NCBI GenBank assembly: GCA_963691655.1
Contig: OY829326.1
Location: 97,147,235 to 97,211,234, forward strand
Direction of reading: 5' to 3'
Source: Toxonevra muliebris
Taxonomy: Eukaryota; Arthropoda; Insecta; Diptera; Pallopteridae
Length of the DNA stretch: 64,000 nucleotides
The notes beneath the pieces are model-generated. The model had not been told where the DNA came from. It was given only the letters and a program-made list of their open reading frames with translations, and made no database searches. The position numbers and the translations under genes were made by a program. Shown piece by piece: positions 21,700-33,494 of the stretch (position 1 is its first letter; every line of letters starts with the position of its first letter).

Positions 21700-24675
21700 T
21701 ATTAGATAAAAAGTTGTTTGGATTTTTTTTGAAAGTAAAAAAAAGAAGATATTCTGAACTAAGGTGGTTTTCCAAATTATTGCCATTATTAGATCAAAAC
21801 ATAAATTTGAAAGTAAAAGACAGAGCTCAAAACTGCAATATTTTTCTTAACATAAAAAAATTGTTGCTTGTTTGAAACGAAAACGTGTTCAGTTAATCCA
21901 TTCGCAATCAATATTTCATATATGCCACATTGATACTTACTAAGTTAAATGATTTCGCTTTTTATTGTTATATAAGCAAAGTCGTAAATTATACACAAAA
22001 AAATTAGTACTAATTGAAATTTAAGGATGTTGACTCCGTCGTTGACATCGCGATTTCAGCAGAAACGACAGTTTGGACAAAACTTGTATCTATGTGGTGA
22101 TTTGGATCTCATGTTCTTGTAATTTTCAACACAATTTGGTGGTTTAAAACTCATTGACCAGTAGTACGACATCACCACGTCCTTGTAAAGTTTTGATAAG
22201 TTTAAGCTGAAATGTTCTGTTCAGGGTCCAATGTAAACGAGAATTTCTTCTGCTTTACTATGCCGATGATATTTTTTGCTCACGAGATATACTTGTATAT
22301 GAATACAACTTCAAACGAGATATTTTACTTTGAATAATTCCTGAGGAGCAGTAAACATTTTTGATTCGGTTTTCATATATTCAATCGACTGAGTTAGACA
22401 TTTTAGAAAATTTAGCTATATTTATAATCTTTAATCCAATTATTAAGTTTTCGTTGCCGTGAATGATAACCAGTCAAATGATGATAGTGCCACCAACATT
22501 TAGCCGTATTCCTGGATAAAGTCCAATGGTTTGGGAATAGGTAGTGTTTCAAATTTAATGTAAATTACCAATGTAATCGTAATTGGCTATATATATATTA
22601 AGTTCTACACTTTTTCTTAGATGGCGTTTCGCTCATAGTAAAAGGTGCTGGTTTTGTCATACAAAATGAAACAGATACTCTGTCAGTAATGAAGGAATGG
22701 GAAAATTTGTTTGTAATAGTTTCAGTAAATCTGAAATATTTTCTCACGAAAGCAAAGCTCCAGGAACCAATAATAATTTTAGACTTTTGAGAAGATAGAA
22801 AAGTGCATATGTGTCGTATCTGAAATGATGTCTTCCGAGTTTGTACATGGGCACCAGAGTTAAATTTTAAAAATGATTGATTTCGTTGTAGCGTTGCAAA
22901 TGGTAAAAATATAGCAAACACTCGCCTCAATGTGTGGAAATTTGTATGTTGTGAATATTATCACCAATTTTCAAATCCAAATGTTCACGTGAAAGCTCAA
23001 GTAGTTTCTCATCGAGTATCGATTTGGAAGTTTTATGGAATAGGGAATCTATTGCTTTCCAAATATCGACAGGTGTTGTTTCACTAGAGCGCTTGAAGAA
23101 CGATTTGATTCTGCGATACCCATGCATCCATGCATGATATTTAGAGTACTTTTTTCAGAATTCGTAATATAAATTCACAGATCGTAAGTTTTCGGTGTGT
23201 CTCTAAAAATTTCAGTACAGATGGAAGATCAAAAACCCGATATTGACCAATTTAATGTTAGGACATTAGCAAATAAAAAACTCTAAAAAACCTTGGGTAC
23301 ATTTTAAACATTATTTTACAGGAGTTTGTTGTTTGCCGATTTTTCCAATTTTCTTCGTACTGACGGATAATATATCAGAACAAAGCTATTAGTTTATATA
23401 AAAAAAGATTTATTTATTTAGCCGTTGTGTGCAAAAGTGGTGTAAGTCAAAATCAGATTTTCGAAAATACATTGGTTTTGTAGAAGTGTTTACATCTATT
23501 TGAAAGTAAAAAAAAAAGATTTTGTGAGTGATAAACTATATTTGAGTTTTCTTTCTATAAGTGGAAAAAGGTTTGCGATATCTGCATTTTTAGCTTTTTT
23601 ACAAATGAGAAGGAATAAAAGTAAAATGGTCACACAAAATATTCGATTACAAACATACATACATACTCGACCGTGCCCGAATAGAACGCTAACTCAATAT
23701 CCGGAAATATTTAAGAAGAAAATTAGAGTCTGTTGAATGTAACTGCGCTGTTCGAGGTTTGCTTTTTCATTTATTCAATTCGATGTCCTTCACAAATTGA
23801 GTATTGAAGCCTGGTCTATAGATGCTAGAATCGTACTGCATACTTAGTACGTTCAATACTTAGTAATGCTCAAAAATAAATTCTGATAATTCAACTTCCT
23901 TACAAAAGCAACACATTTAGCTTGCTTGGGCTCATGCTCTTGGATACCTAGAAGCGTTTCGACCTTTTTTTTATACCATCTTGAGTATTGCCTGAACTAT
24001 GTTGTCTCATGTTCTGCAAAAGGATTCATATCCCATAAATGAGGTTCCTCCCACTTTTTAGCAAGGGCATCTGGTTGTTCGTTCCCCTCTATGGTATTCC
24101 AACGTACCTAATATAAGTTGGCTCAACAGCAAGTTCCTATGGCTCTTGTCATGCATATACCGTTAAACTCCTCTTAATTTAACTTTCGCTGGTTTTAGTC
24201 GAGTTCTACTTACCCACGCTACTACTGCATATCATCGTCGTTCTGGCAGAAATCACTAAGTCCACTTTTTGAACTTCTGAGATGAAGTTAGTTTATGCAG
24301 TGCATGGCGCTCTACGAAAATTGGCAAAAATTAAAAGCTTAACAGATTGATACACACATTAGTATACGCTTTAACTGCACCGAAAAAATCGAATTTATTA
24401 TGCCATTCCAATTCTAAAAGCTAATTAATACGGACCCTATTAAAAAAATTAATTTGGACTTAGTGATTTCTGCTTGAATAATAATTTGCTTCTTGTTTTT
24501 CTGTAATAACTCCTCCGGCTACAGAAGTTGCTTCCCAACACGGAAACAACCCTTTTCTAGTAAATGGAATTATAGTGGTTAGCGTGATTAATATATAAGC
24601 CTATAAGTGTGCAGCATTTGTTAATGATTCATACATTTCTGTACCGGTCGTTAGTTATTTTACAAAATTCTAAGT
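21700..24675. other. Intergenic between two convergent genes
   Basis: Between the ACBD6-like gene and Rpt6 (tail to tail). Mostly AT-rich, with minus-strand frames at 22598-22930 and 22927-23127 that I could not assign to a family. A degenerate RNase H piece is listed separately. Confidence 0.4.
24040..24112 (-). pseudogene. LINE RNase H remnant
   Basis: The minus strand reads VRWNTIEGNEQPDALAKKWE, a decayed match to the RNase H block WVPGHxxIEGNExADxLAK seen in the LINEs of this window. Flanking sequence (23750-24300) is probably the rest of the same insertion but is too eroded to follow. Confidence 0.5.
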
Positions 24676-24681
24676 TTTATT
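24676..24681 (-). terminator. Polyadenylation signal of Rpt6
   Basis: AATAAA on the minus strand about 80 bp beyond the Rpt6 stop codon. Confidence 0.5.
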
Positions 24682-24758
24682 AAAGTAGCGATTAAATGAA
24701 TTAAAAATTACATAAATGATATTAAAATTATTAGAACTGCTGCTGGTCGCATTCTTGT

Positions 24759-26098
<1,340 letters not shown>

Positions 26099-26320
26099 CG
26101 TGTTTAGGTATTGTTCAAATTTTTATAAATTGTATTTTAAATTTTCAGCTTTACTTTAGCTATTTAAGAAAATGAAATAAATGACTTCGCAAAAACGTCA
26201 AACTCGATGATGTGTGGATTTTTTCTTATGGTATGAAAATAATTTGTGGATTGTAAATTTTATTCAGTTTAAGACCCAAGGGTTGCATTATGAATTTTTC
26301 GTTGATTTTTTTTTGTATTA

Positions 26321-27845
26321 GGTCCGTTCCCGTACTTTTTGGGTAAAGCCTAGTAAACTGAAAGTAATCGAAAAACGCTCTCTCTGATCATATATGAATA
26401 CTTCTATATTTTCAGTACAATGAATACCCAAACGCAAACATTACTGTCCAGGCATATAGTTACCTGAGCGAGACAACCGATTCCGGAGCGGGTGAAAATT
26501 TTTTGTTAAAAAAAAGTCGAAATAAAGAAAAATAATTTCTAAAAATTCCAAATATGGTTTGCTGTAAATTTTTTAATTTGAGACAATTAAAGATAAACAG
26601 CACTATTCTAAATATTCTTGAAATTAAATTCGTGGGAAATTTGTTTCTTTTCTATGTATTCCTATAGGAAAAGAAGGAAAAAGAGACAACTTTTTCCGGG
26701 GATTTTATTCGGGAATATTTAGAATAGGGCTGAATATCTCTCCGGTAAATATAAATTAATATTTTTGCATTTGTAAGAATATGAAGATTTGTATCAAATT
26801 AGCACAATTAATTTTTTATAGTTTTCCAAAAGATGAAGCAGTGGAGCGAAAGTGTGTAGATGTTTGTTGCTTGTAAGATGTATGGCTGTGGTTATATTGG
26901 GAGTATGCTCGGCGAACACCATGAAATTGTTCTTGCACCGAACATAAAGAGAGAGTCTTCACTCGCTCTCACACCGAACACTAAAATGGAATACATCAAT
27001 GATTTCCTGCAGCTACAAAGCCACATTTAAGAACTTTCATTTCAATATTACTTATCGTATACATCGTTGCACCTCTTAAGAAAATACAACAAATCAGTAC
27101 TCAAATTAAATACCTTATGCACCTGCTTATAAAAATTCATAATTTTTTAAAGTAGCCCAAACTTTTATTCTTTTATTCAAATACATTGCGCAGGTAGGTT
27201 ACGAGCAATATAGAAGTATTAAATATATGTCTCTGATACACAAAAATGCACAAAAGTACGGGAACGCACAAAACCACTTTTCTTGCACGAAACAAAACGT
27301 CAAATTTTAATGACAGTTAAATTCCAAAAACAAAGTTTCTGTGATATTTAATAAAATAAAAAATTTTTAAATCTAATAAGAAAATAAATAAATAATGAAA
27401 AAATTAAACATAAAAAAATTAATAATAATCATCATTTCCATTGTTCAGAAATAGCAGAAGCTTCCACAGCGTGAGAAGTTAAAAAGGTAATCGCGTCATT
27501 AACTTGTGGAGAGAATGTAGTTCAAAATTAACTAATATGCTATTAATTAATTTTCAAATGGCTTTTAATCATTTTCCATTTTAAATAACACTTATTTTTC
27601 GAAAAATTCTTTATTTATTTATTAATTTCAAATTTTCAATGTATTTTCAAAAAAGCAAAACAGCTGATTGTTTGACACTTTTAACATTTTTACCCGAAGA
27701 AAAAGTGCAGGCTATTTCGTGCAAGAAGAAGAAGACAATTACTCTCTCATCTCCGCTCTCATTTGCAACTTTTTTGAGTACGGGAACGCTGTCTGGGCTG
27801 TTTTGGACGAACGCCTTCACCATTGTTGTAGTACGGGAACGGACC
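26321..27845. mobile_element. 1.5-kb TIR element with GGTCCGTTCCCGTAC ends
   Basis: Perfect 15-bp terminal inverted repeats GGTCCGTTCCCGTAC / GTACGGGAACGGACC. TATTA flanks both sides (26316-26320 and 27846-27850), either a 5-bp duplication or a TA duplication within a preferred site. GTACGGGAACGC recurs internally at ~27257 and ~27779. No transposase frame. A partial copy sits at 13505-13894. The superfamily is undetermined. Confidence 0.82.
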
Positions 27846-27877
27846 TATTATATCGATGATCATACTTTGACCCCGCT

Positions 27878-28014
27878 TAAGAAGTTTTTCAACACTTTTG
27901 GAAGAGACGACAAAAAAGCAATAAACAATAGAGATAACAATGTGTAAAAATGGTTTTTAAATAAGAAAACAATGTCTTATTGTCTTGTCTTCCAAAAGTG
28001 ATGAAAAAGTACTT
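27878..28014. repeat. Imperfect hairpin
   Basis: TTTTTCAACACTTTTGGAAG near the left and CTTCCAAAAGTGATGAAAAA near the right are inverted copies around a ~70-bp spacer. Probably a small fold-back element next to the TIR element. Confidence 0.55.
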
Positions 28015-29180
28015 ACGAGGGATCAACGTATGGCAATCGGTGATCCAGAATTTTTTTTGCCCAAACCAACTTTAAAAAGCGTCATTGAACAGTTCAAATC
28101 ATAATTTTAAGTAATAAAACAAAAACTTAATGTGAGATTATTAAAATTATTAGGCTTTGAATGAACAATGATGACAGAAAAATATCAAAAAGTTCATAGA
28201 ACTAGCAGATCAGACGATCGTTTTGGAACCAGTACGGTTCCTCATCAGTGATCTTTGTGATAATTCACTAATTTCAACAATCTATATAAGTGAAAATACT
28301 GTAAAGTAAATGAGAATTACAAAGACAGTTATTTTCGCTGAATAGTATTATTGAAAGAAACTATCGTTCTATGTACTTTTTGCCATTCTTATTTGACACT
28401 TGTATTGCATATTGGTCAGATTTTCTGACATCTGATATGAACCGTGTCTGTTTATCGTATGAACAAATTTTTTTGAGAGATATTTTTATTTAATTTCAAT
28501 ATTTAATAATTTTAAATGTAATACAACAGGGTCTTCATCAAAAGTTGTAAAACTCTTATACTTGTAGTGTATAAACTTCGGAGTTTTAAGAAGCATTTTA
28601 ATGAAAGCACCATGTGACTACCGTGTAAATCTGCTTTCTGATAGTTCAAACAGAGTTTAATTTTTGTTTTAATGATAATGGTTAATTTTTCAAATATACT
28701 TTTGATTCTATATATAAATTCTAGTTTTCGTGTTTACTTTTCCATTGTTGACAAATTTTTTTCAGTGTTTCAAGCAGCAGTTTTTTCATTTTTATTTATT
28801 TCCAAAAAAGAATAAGAAACGTAAATAGGATCAAAAAATCGTTAACAGTCGCATTTAGTATCAAATTTCTTTAATCAACAGCAACACTGAAGCAATCATA
28901 TAAAATGATGAGGTAGTTACACACCAAAATAGCTTCGTAATTTTATGAACTGCGTGTTTCCCATACAAATTTTGACAGACAGCTTTGGATTCTTTAGCCA
29001 GGAATCACAAAAGCTGCGAACACATTTTGTAGGCACTTGCAAATATAAAGAAATAAATTACTCACTAAATGCTATATTTTAAATTGCCTATTATTTCTTC
29101 CTCAACTGCTAATTCTTCTACCAAGTCTACTTCATCTTCACATTCTACTTCATCTGTCCATTCTGCTTCATCTGCCTCAA
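28015..29180. other. Intergenic, no gene seen
   Basis: No frame above background and no recognisable repeat end, apart from a short CTACTTCATCTG-type simple repeat at 29120-29180. Confidence 0.4.
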
Positions 29181-29343
29181 TTCCATTACATAGGAATTTA
29201 AATATTTTAATTACCGATTACAATTCCTTGTAATGGAATTGAAACTTTTATCAATTACATTACTAAGGAATTGAAAACATTAGATACCAATTACAAATTC
29301 CCTGGAATTGGAACTCTAATGTAATCGAATTTATCCAGCTCTG
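29181..29343. repeat. Dispersed short repeat, copy B
   Basis: Same repeat as 4165-4336, in the same orientation: ATTCCATTAC, TACCGATTACAATTCC, AAGGAATTGAAAAC, GAATTTATCCAGCTCTG. The two copies differ at scattered positions, implying independent old insertions. Confidence 0.65.
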
Positions 29344-29641
29344 CTAGAAATACATACCAAATTTAAGAGACCATGTACTATACCAATCGTGCATCGCAAC
29401 GTTTTATTCAGGTGGGCCTAGTTTGGCCCAGCAGGTTATGTTACCATCTACCAGAGAGGTGCCCATCCTAGGGTTAACCATGAACCATTTTGGGGGGTTC
29501 TTTTTTTTAAAATAAGAAAAAAGGCGGATTCCGAAACGGCCCTCTGATTTGCCCGTCTCTATATACACTGTGGTTGTTTCAACTACATTTGTTCATTAAG
29601 ACTGTTTATATGTAACTTCAAACAATTAAACATGAACTTAA

Positions 29642-30705
29642 CCCTCTAACCCGCAAGATTGAAATAATAAAAAAACAAACACCAGAATTTTTGTTTCCAT
29701 TTAATATTGATGAAAGAAAAATGAAGATGAAGTCAATTTTTTGATTAGTGTTAGGGTTTAGTAATTAGATGAGAAAAACGAAAGGCTGCCCTGAGGCGGC
29801 CTTGCGGGTTTTAGCCAAAAAATAAAGATACGTTGTTTCATTGCTATAAATGTTTATAAAACACAAACTTAAAAAAATTGGATATAAAAATAACTAGTCA
29901 TGAAATTTATAATTTACTTTTTATTTATTCAAAAGAAAAAAATTAATAAAAAACACCGTACAACACAATTTCGGATCCAACGTAACGACTATGATAGATG
30001 AAAAGTACTCGAGCTGACAAAAAAAGCCCTATTTATTTAGTCCCATAGTCATTGTCGAAATCGCTGTCATCAGAGTAATCGGATTCAACGGATTCCATTA
30101 CAGTGGCCAACTCCTCTTCAGATATTTTACATACATTCCACCTTTTTTGTGTGTCATATTCACACAATTCATTTGGAATTTTCTTTGTTGTACGATTATC
30201 ACTCACCATTGTTTCTATAAAAATCCAAAGTATACATATTATATCTAGGCAAAAATAATTTTACACCCTATATGTCATTTGCAAAAAAAACACAAATTTT
30301 GATCTAAACCCGCAAGGCCGCCGTGAGGCTGCCTTCACAAAATATTACGTAAGCCACATAAAACTATTTATTTACATCATACAGTAACAAATTATGAAAA
30401 TGAATATGCCTATCTACTTACCAAAAAATTCCCACCAAAATTGGAGACTTACAAATATTTTTTTTTTTTAATTTTTATAAAAAACTTAATATGGGCGATA
30501 ATTTTTGTCACAAAATAACACTTGTACACATAAAAATAACTGTAAAAAACAATCGTGTGATAACAGAAAGCGCAAACTGACCATATATTTTGTGTTTATT
30601 CTTTTTTTTTTTTGGCAATTAATTTTAAGAAAAAATAAATTTGCACGTATCTATTAATTGAAATAGAATGAAGGCTGCCTTAGGGCGGTCTTACGGGTTA
30701 GAGGG
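29642..30705. mobile_element. 1.06-kb piggyBac-type element with TTAA duplication
   Basis: TTAA at 29638-29641 and 30706-30709. The ends are CCCTCTAACCCGCAAG and its near-inverse TTACGGGTTAGAGGG. Subterminal copies of GGCGGCCTTGCGGGTT (near 29797) and AACCCGCAAGGCCGCC (near 30307) repeat the end motif in both orientations, like the internal repeats known near piggyBac ends. It contains one 58-codon minus frame and no full transposase, so it is an internally deleted, non-autonomous copy. Confidence 0.88.
30033..30209 (-). pseudogene. Acidic 58-codon frame inside the piggyBac-type element
   Basis: ATG 30209 to TAA 30033. The frame ends in an Asp/Ser-rich stretch (ESVESDYSDDSDFDNDYG). Acidic N termini are common in piggyBac transposases, so this may be the surviving start of the transposase gene after an internal deletion. 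I cannot align it to a specific family member, and it may not be expressed. Confidence 0.45.
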
Positions 30706-30709
30706 TTAA

Positions 30710-31417
30710 GTCATGACTTTGAAAATTAACGTCTAGATTTAATTTTCGTAGTCTCCAAAAAAAACTATCAAAAGAAAAAAGTTATTTTTATTTATTCGAA
30801 TCAAGAGTGTAGTTTGATATGAATAACAAAACCAAAAAATTTCGTGGCCAAATATTTTATTTATTCGTATCGAAATACAAATTCAATATAATTAGTACAA
30901 AATATACAGGGAGGCTCGGAACCCTCTCCCGGCTGTCCAATACTTTATTTACATATCAAATAATAACACAGTCAAACAGCATTTTTGCAACAGAATAGCC
31001 ACCCTATAATTCTAAAAGGGCATGTTGCATTGACCATTCTAAAATAAACTTATGGTTCAGGCACGTCTGTTTTTTTACAGTGGGTTAGTTTTCATTTTTT
31101 GGTCGAAGCGAGCTGAATACTAAGTGCCGTGCTGCAGTGAAATCCAAAGCTTTACAAAAGCCAAAAATTATTACAAAGTTTGTTGATAATTTATTTTAAG
31201 CAAATTTTAAATATAGAAAAAATCATAAATAAAGATTGAAATACAAGTAAAAGATTATTATAAAAAATATTGGTTTTCATTTTATCACAGCAGAGGTTTG
31301 CATATCAGCAATTTTATCTTGGAGTATGATTGTTATATTAGAATTTATATATTCATTAATCTGAAAAGACAACAATAATGACACGTTAAAATATCTGCAC
31401 AATAATAGCGTACAATT
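30710..31417. other. Intergenic, no gene seen
   Basis: AT-rich. A short GC-richer patch around 30905-30945 (GGGAGGCTCGGAACCCTC) is unexplained. The 3' UTR of the following minus-strand gene should fall near 31260-31417. Confidence 0.35.
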
Positions 31418-32427
31418 TTAACATACAGTCATACGCAAATCCCAAAAGGTGTTTGTTTTCGAAGTTGATATTTTTAATGTAGTGCAAAGTTTTTCTGTCC
31501 AATTTTTTAATTTTTCTAGATCGCGCCGTGTATACGTGAAATAATTGCGATATCCAGCTTTTTTCAGTTCCTCATTATGACCAAATACAATAGTGTTCAT
31601 GAGAAATCCGATTACCTTTACCAGAATATATACAATTTGTGTGCTTTCTTCCAATTGCAGGGTTTCATCGTCAATTCCTCTAAGCATTTTCATCAACTCT
31701 GAAAACTAATATTCTAATAAGATTCTAATGAAAATGAAAGCTTGAGTATAATTTACTCAAGTTTAAAAAAGTCGCACTCCTTTCTCTCTATCTCCTTACC
31801 TCCCGAAAGCAATACATATCAATTTTGGTTTCTGTAATCTCACATAATATGCTCCAGATTAAACAAATAGCGATTGCTTTCCCTGTTTCGCTTGCAATTG
31901 CAATTTGATTGCAAATAGTTAGAATGTTGAAAACGAATTCAATGCCATCCGATTTTAAGCCATCCCATAATCGTTTTGTTGCAATGTGTAGCTTTGAATT
32001 AAGGAAATTATATTCAACCTTTGCGTTATTTTATAGTTTAGAGCTTACGTGCATTGGATTTAATGTGTCGACGTAATTAAAAGTTTTCTGCAGCAAATGC
32101 GCCCGCCATTCAATATTAGCGGGAGTAGCTTGTATATAATATGTCATGCTGGCCGCCACAAAAAGCGTTGTAATCTCATCAAGCGTGAGTTCATCATTCA
32201 TCAGTTTTAAAAACTTTTTGCAAATCTAAAATTATTTATTTCAAGTGTACAATAACATTTCAAAAATTTAGCGCGCCTTTTTATATTACTTCTTCCACAT
32301 CTGAACTGCTTTCAAGGAAGCTGCATTTTTCAGCCAGGCAAGTTGATTTAATGTAATTTCTCAAGTCTTCAGATTTGTAACCAGGCTCTAATATAAGCTT
32401 TACGCCGTCATCCTTAGGTTCTTCCAT
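31418..32427 (-). CDS. Unrecognised 261-residue protein, 4 exons
   Basis: Exons 32427-32290, 32225-32049, 31991-31800 and 31696-31418 are all phase 0 and join through short GT-AG introns (57-103 bp), giving 261 residues. That four exons keep one frame is good evidence that the gene is real. The protein starts MEEPKDDGVKLILEPGY, is predominantly helical with amphipathic Leu/Ile-rich segments (e.g. LTLDEITTLFVAASMTYYI, IAICLIWSILCEI), and ends FWDLRMTVC. No signal peptide, zinc site or catalytic motif is obvious. I do not recognise the family. It is divergent from Shmt with about 0.8-1.1 kb between starts. Confidence 0.75.
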
Positions 32428-33230
32428 TATTATTATAAAACTTTTCTAAATACACAAACTTCTTAAAGAAACCAACAATCTTTGATTTTTGTTTTGTACA
32501 TCAGAGTTGCCACGCTCATAACATTGTGAGTAGGGATTTGTATGGACAAATATTCTACAGAAACGATATTCGATTGTCTGTTTTTAGACAGCTGCAAACA
32601 GCTAAACTCTTCTAAAAGCAGACCAACAAAAAGAAAATGGATATGAGATGCAGCATCGTTACTCACACTGACACACACACATTGTAAATCTTAGTAGTTT
32701 TTAACAATGGATATTGGAAAAGATTTTGCCAGGATTTATGTATTAGTGAGATTGCTTTAAATTTTTTTGATTATCGCAAAATTAAAGTGCACTTGTTAAC
32801 AATTTTTCCAATATGTGAATTTCTCAATTTATACAAATATTATCTTAGTCCGCCATATCTGTAGTTTTTCACTTTTTGCTTGAATTATTCGGTTTAATTA
32901 TGTAAGCAGTTTTCTGTGTCACTCTGTTCACAAGTACATGCTTTAAGTTTGAAGTATGAAAGACAAAGCAAACAAAAGAGAATTCATAAAAATCATTTAA
33001 AAATGAAAGGTAATTATGGATATACACTGGATAATTTCTTGCCGTTTTGGCAACACCCCATTTACATAACCTAGAAAAACAAAATCAACAGCAGCAGTGT
33101 ACCTGACAAATAGTTCAATAAGAAAATCCATTGGTGGAAATTTGTATTAAAAGTAGCATTAAATATAGTTATCAGCCATCGCTACAAACACTAAACTCAT
33201 CTTATCAGTGAACAGTAAGAGTCTCGCACT
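32428..33230. promoter_or_regulatory. Shared upstream region of two divergent genes
   Basis: About 800 bp separates the start of the unrecognised minus-strand gene from the first plus-strand ATG upstream of Shmt, so the promoters of both probably lie here. No specific TATA box or operator could be assigned. Confidence 0.4.
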
Positions 33231-33452
33231 ATGTCAAAGTTTATCAGCAATAATACAAATAGAAAGAAAATGAAAACAACAAGCAAACCCCCAAGTAAGC
33301 ATACTGAAATACGTAATTATTTAAACATTTGACACCAAATTAATCTAATATTTTGTAGCTGTTCTCTTCTTTTTTCAGACAATACTGTCGTGCTACTGTT
33401 AATACCAGGCATTTGGCATTCTGCTCGAGTGTTTCAACTGATTGTTGTGTAA
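33231..33452 (+). CDS. Possible spliced 45-codon upstream ORF in the Shmt leader
   Basis: ATG 33231 starts a frame that splices in frame from 33294 (donor GTAAGC) to 33379 (acceptor TTTTTTCAG) and ends at TAA 33452, 42 bases before the mitochondrial Shmt ATG. The peptide is basic at first (NRKKMKTTSKPP) and hydrophobic later (VVLLLIPGIW). It could be a regulatory uORF on the long Shmt transcript or chance. Only splice signals and frame support it. Confidence 0.3.
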
Positions 33453-33494
33453 ATACCTAGTGCAAAAAAGTGGTTAGATAAATATAATAATAAA

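Noticed and set aside
22598..23127. Adjacent minus-strand frames of 110 and 66 codons
   Set aside because: The frames are out of register, no motif was recognised, and no splice joins them convincingly; left as unassigned intergenic DNA.
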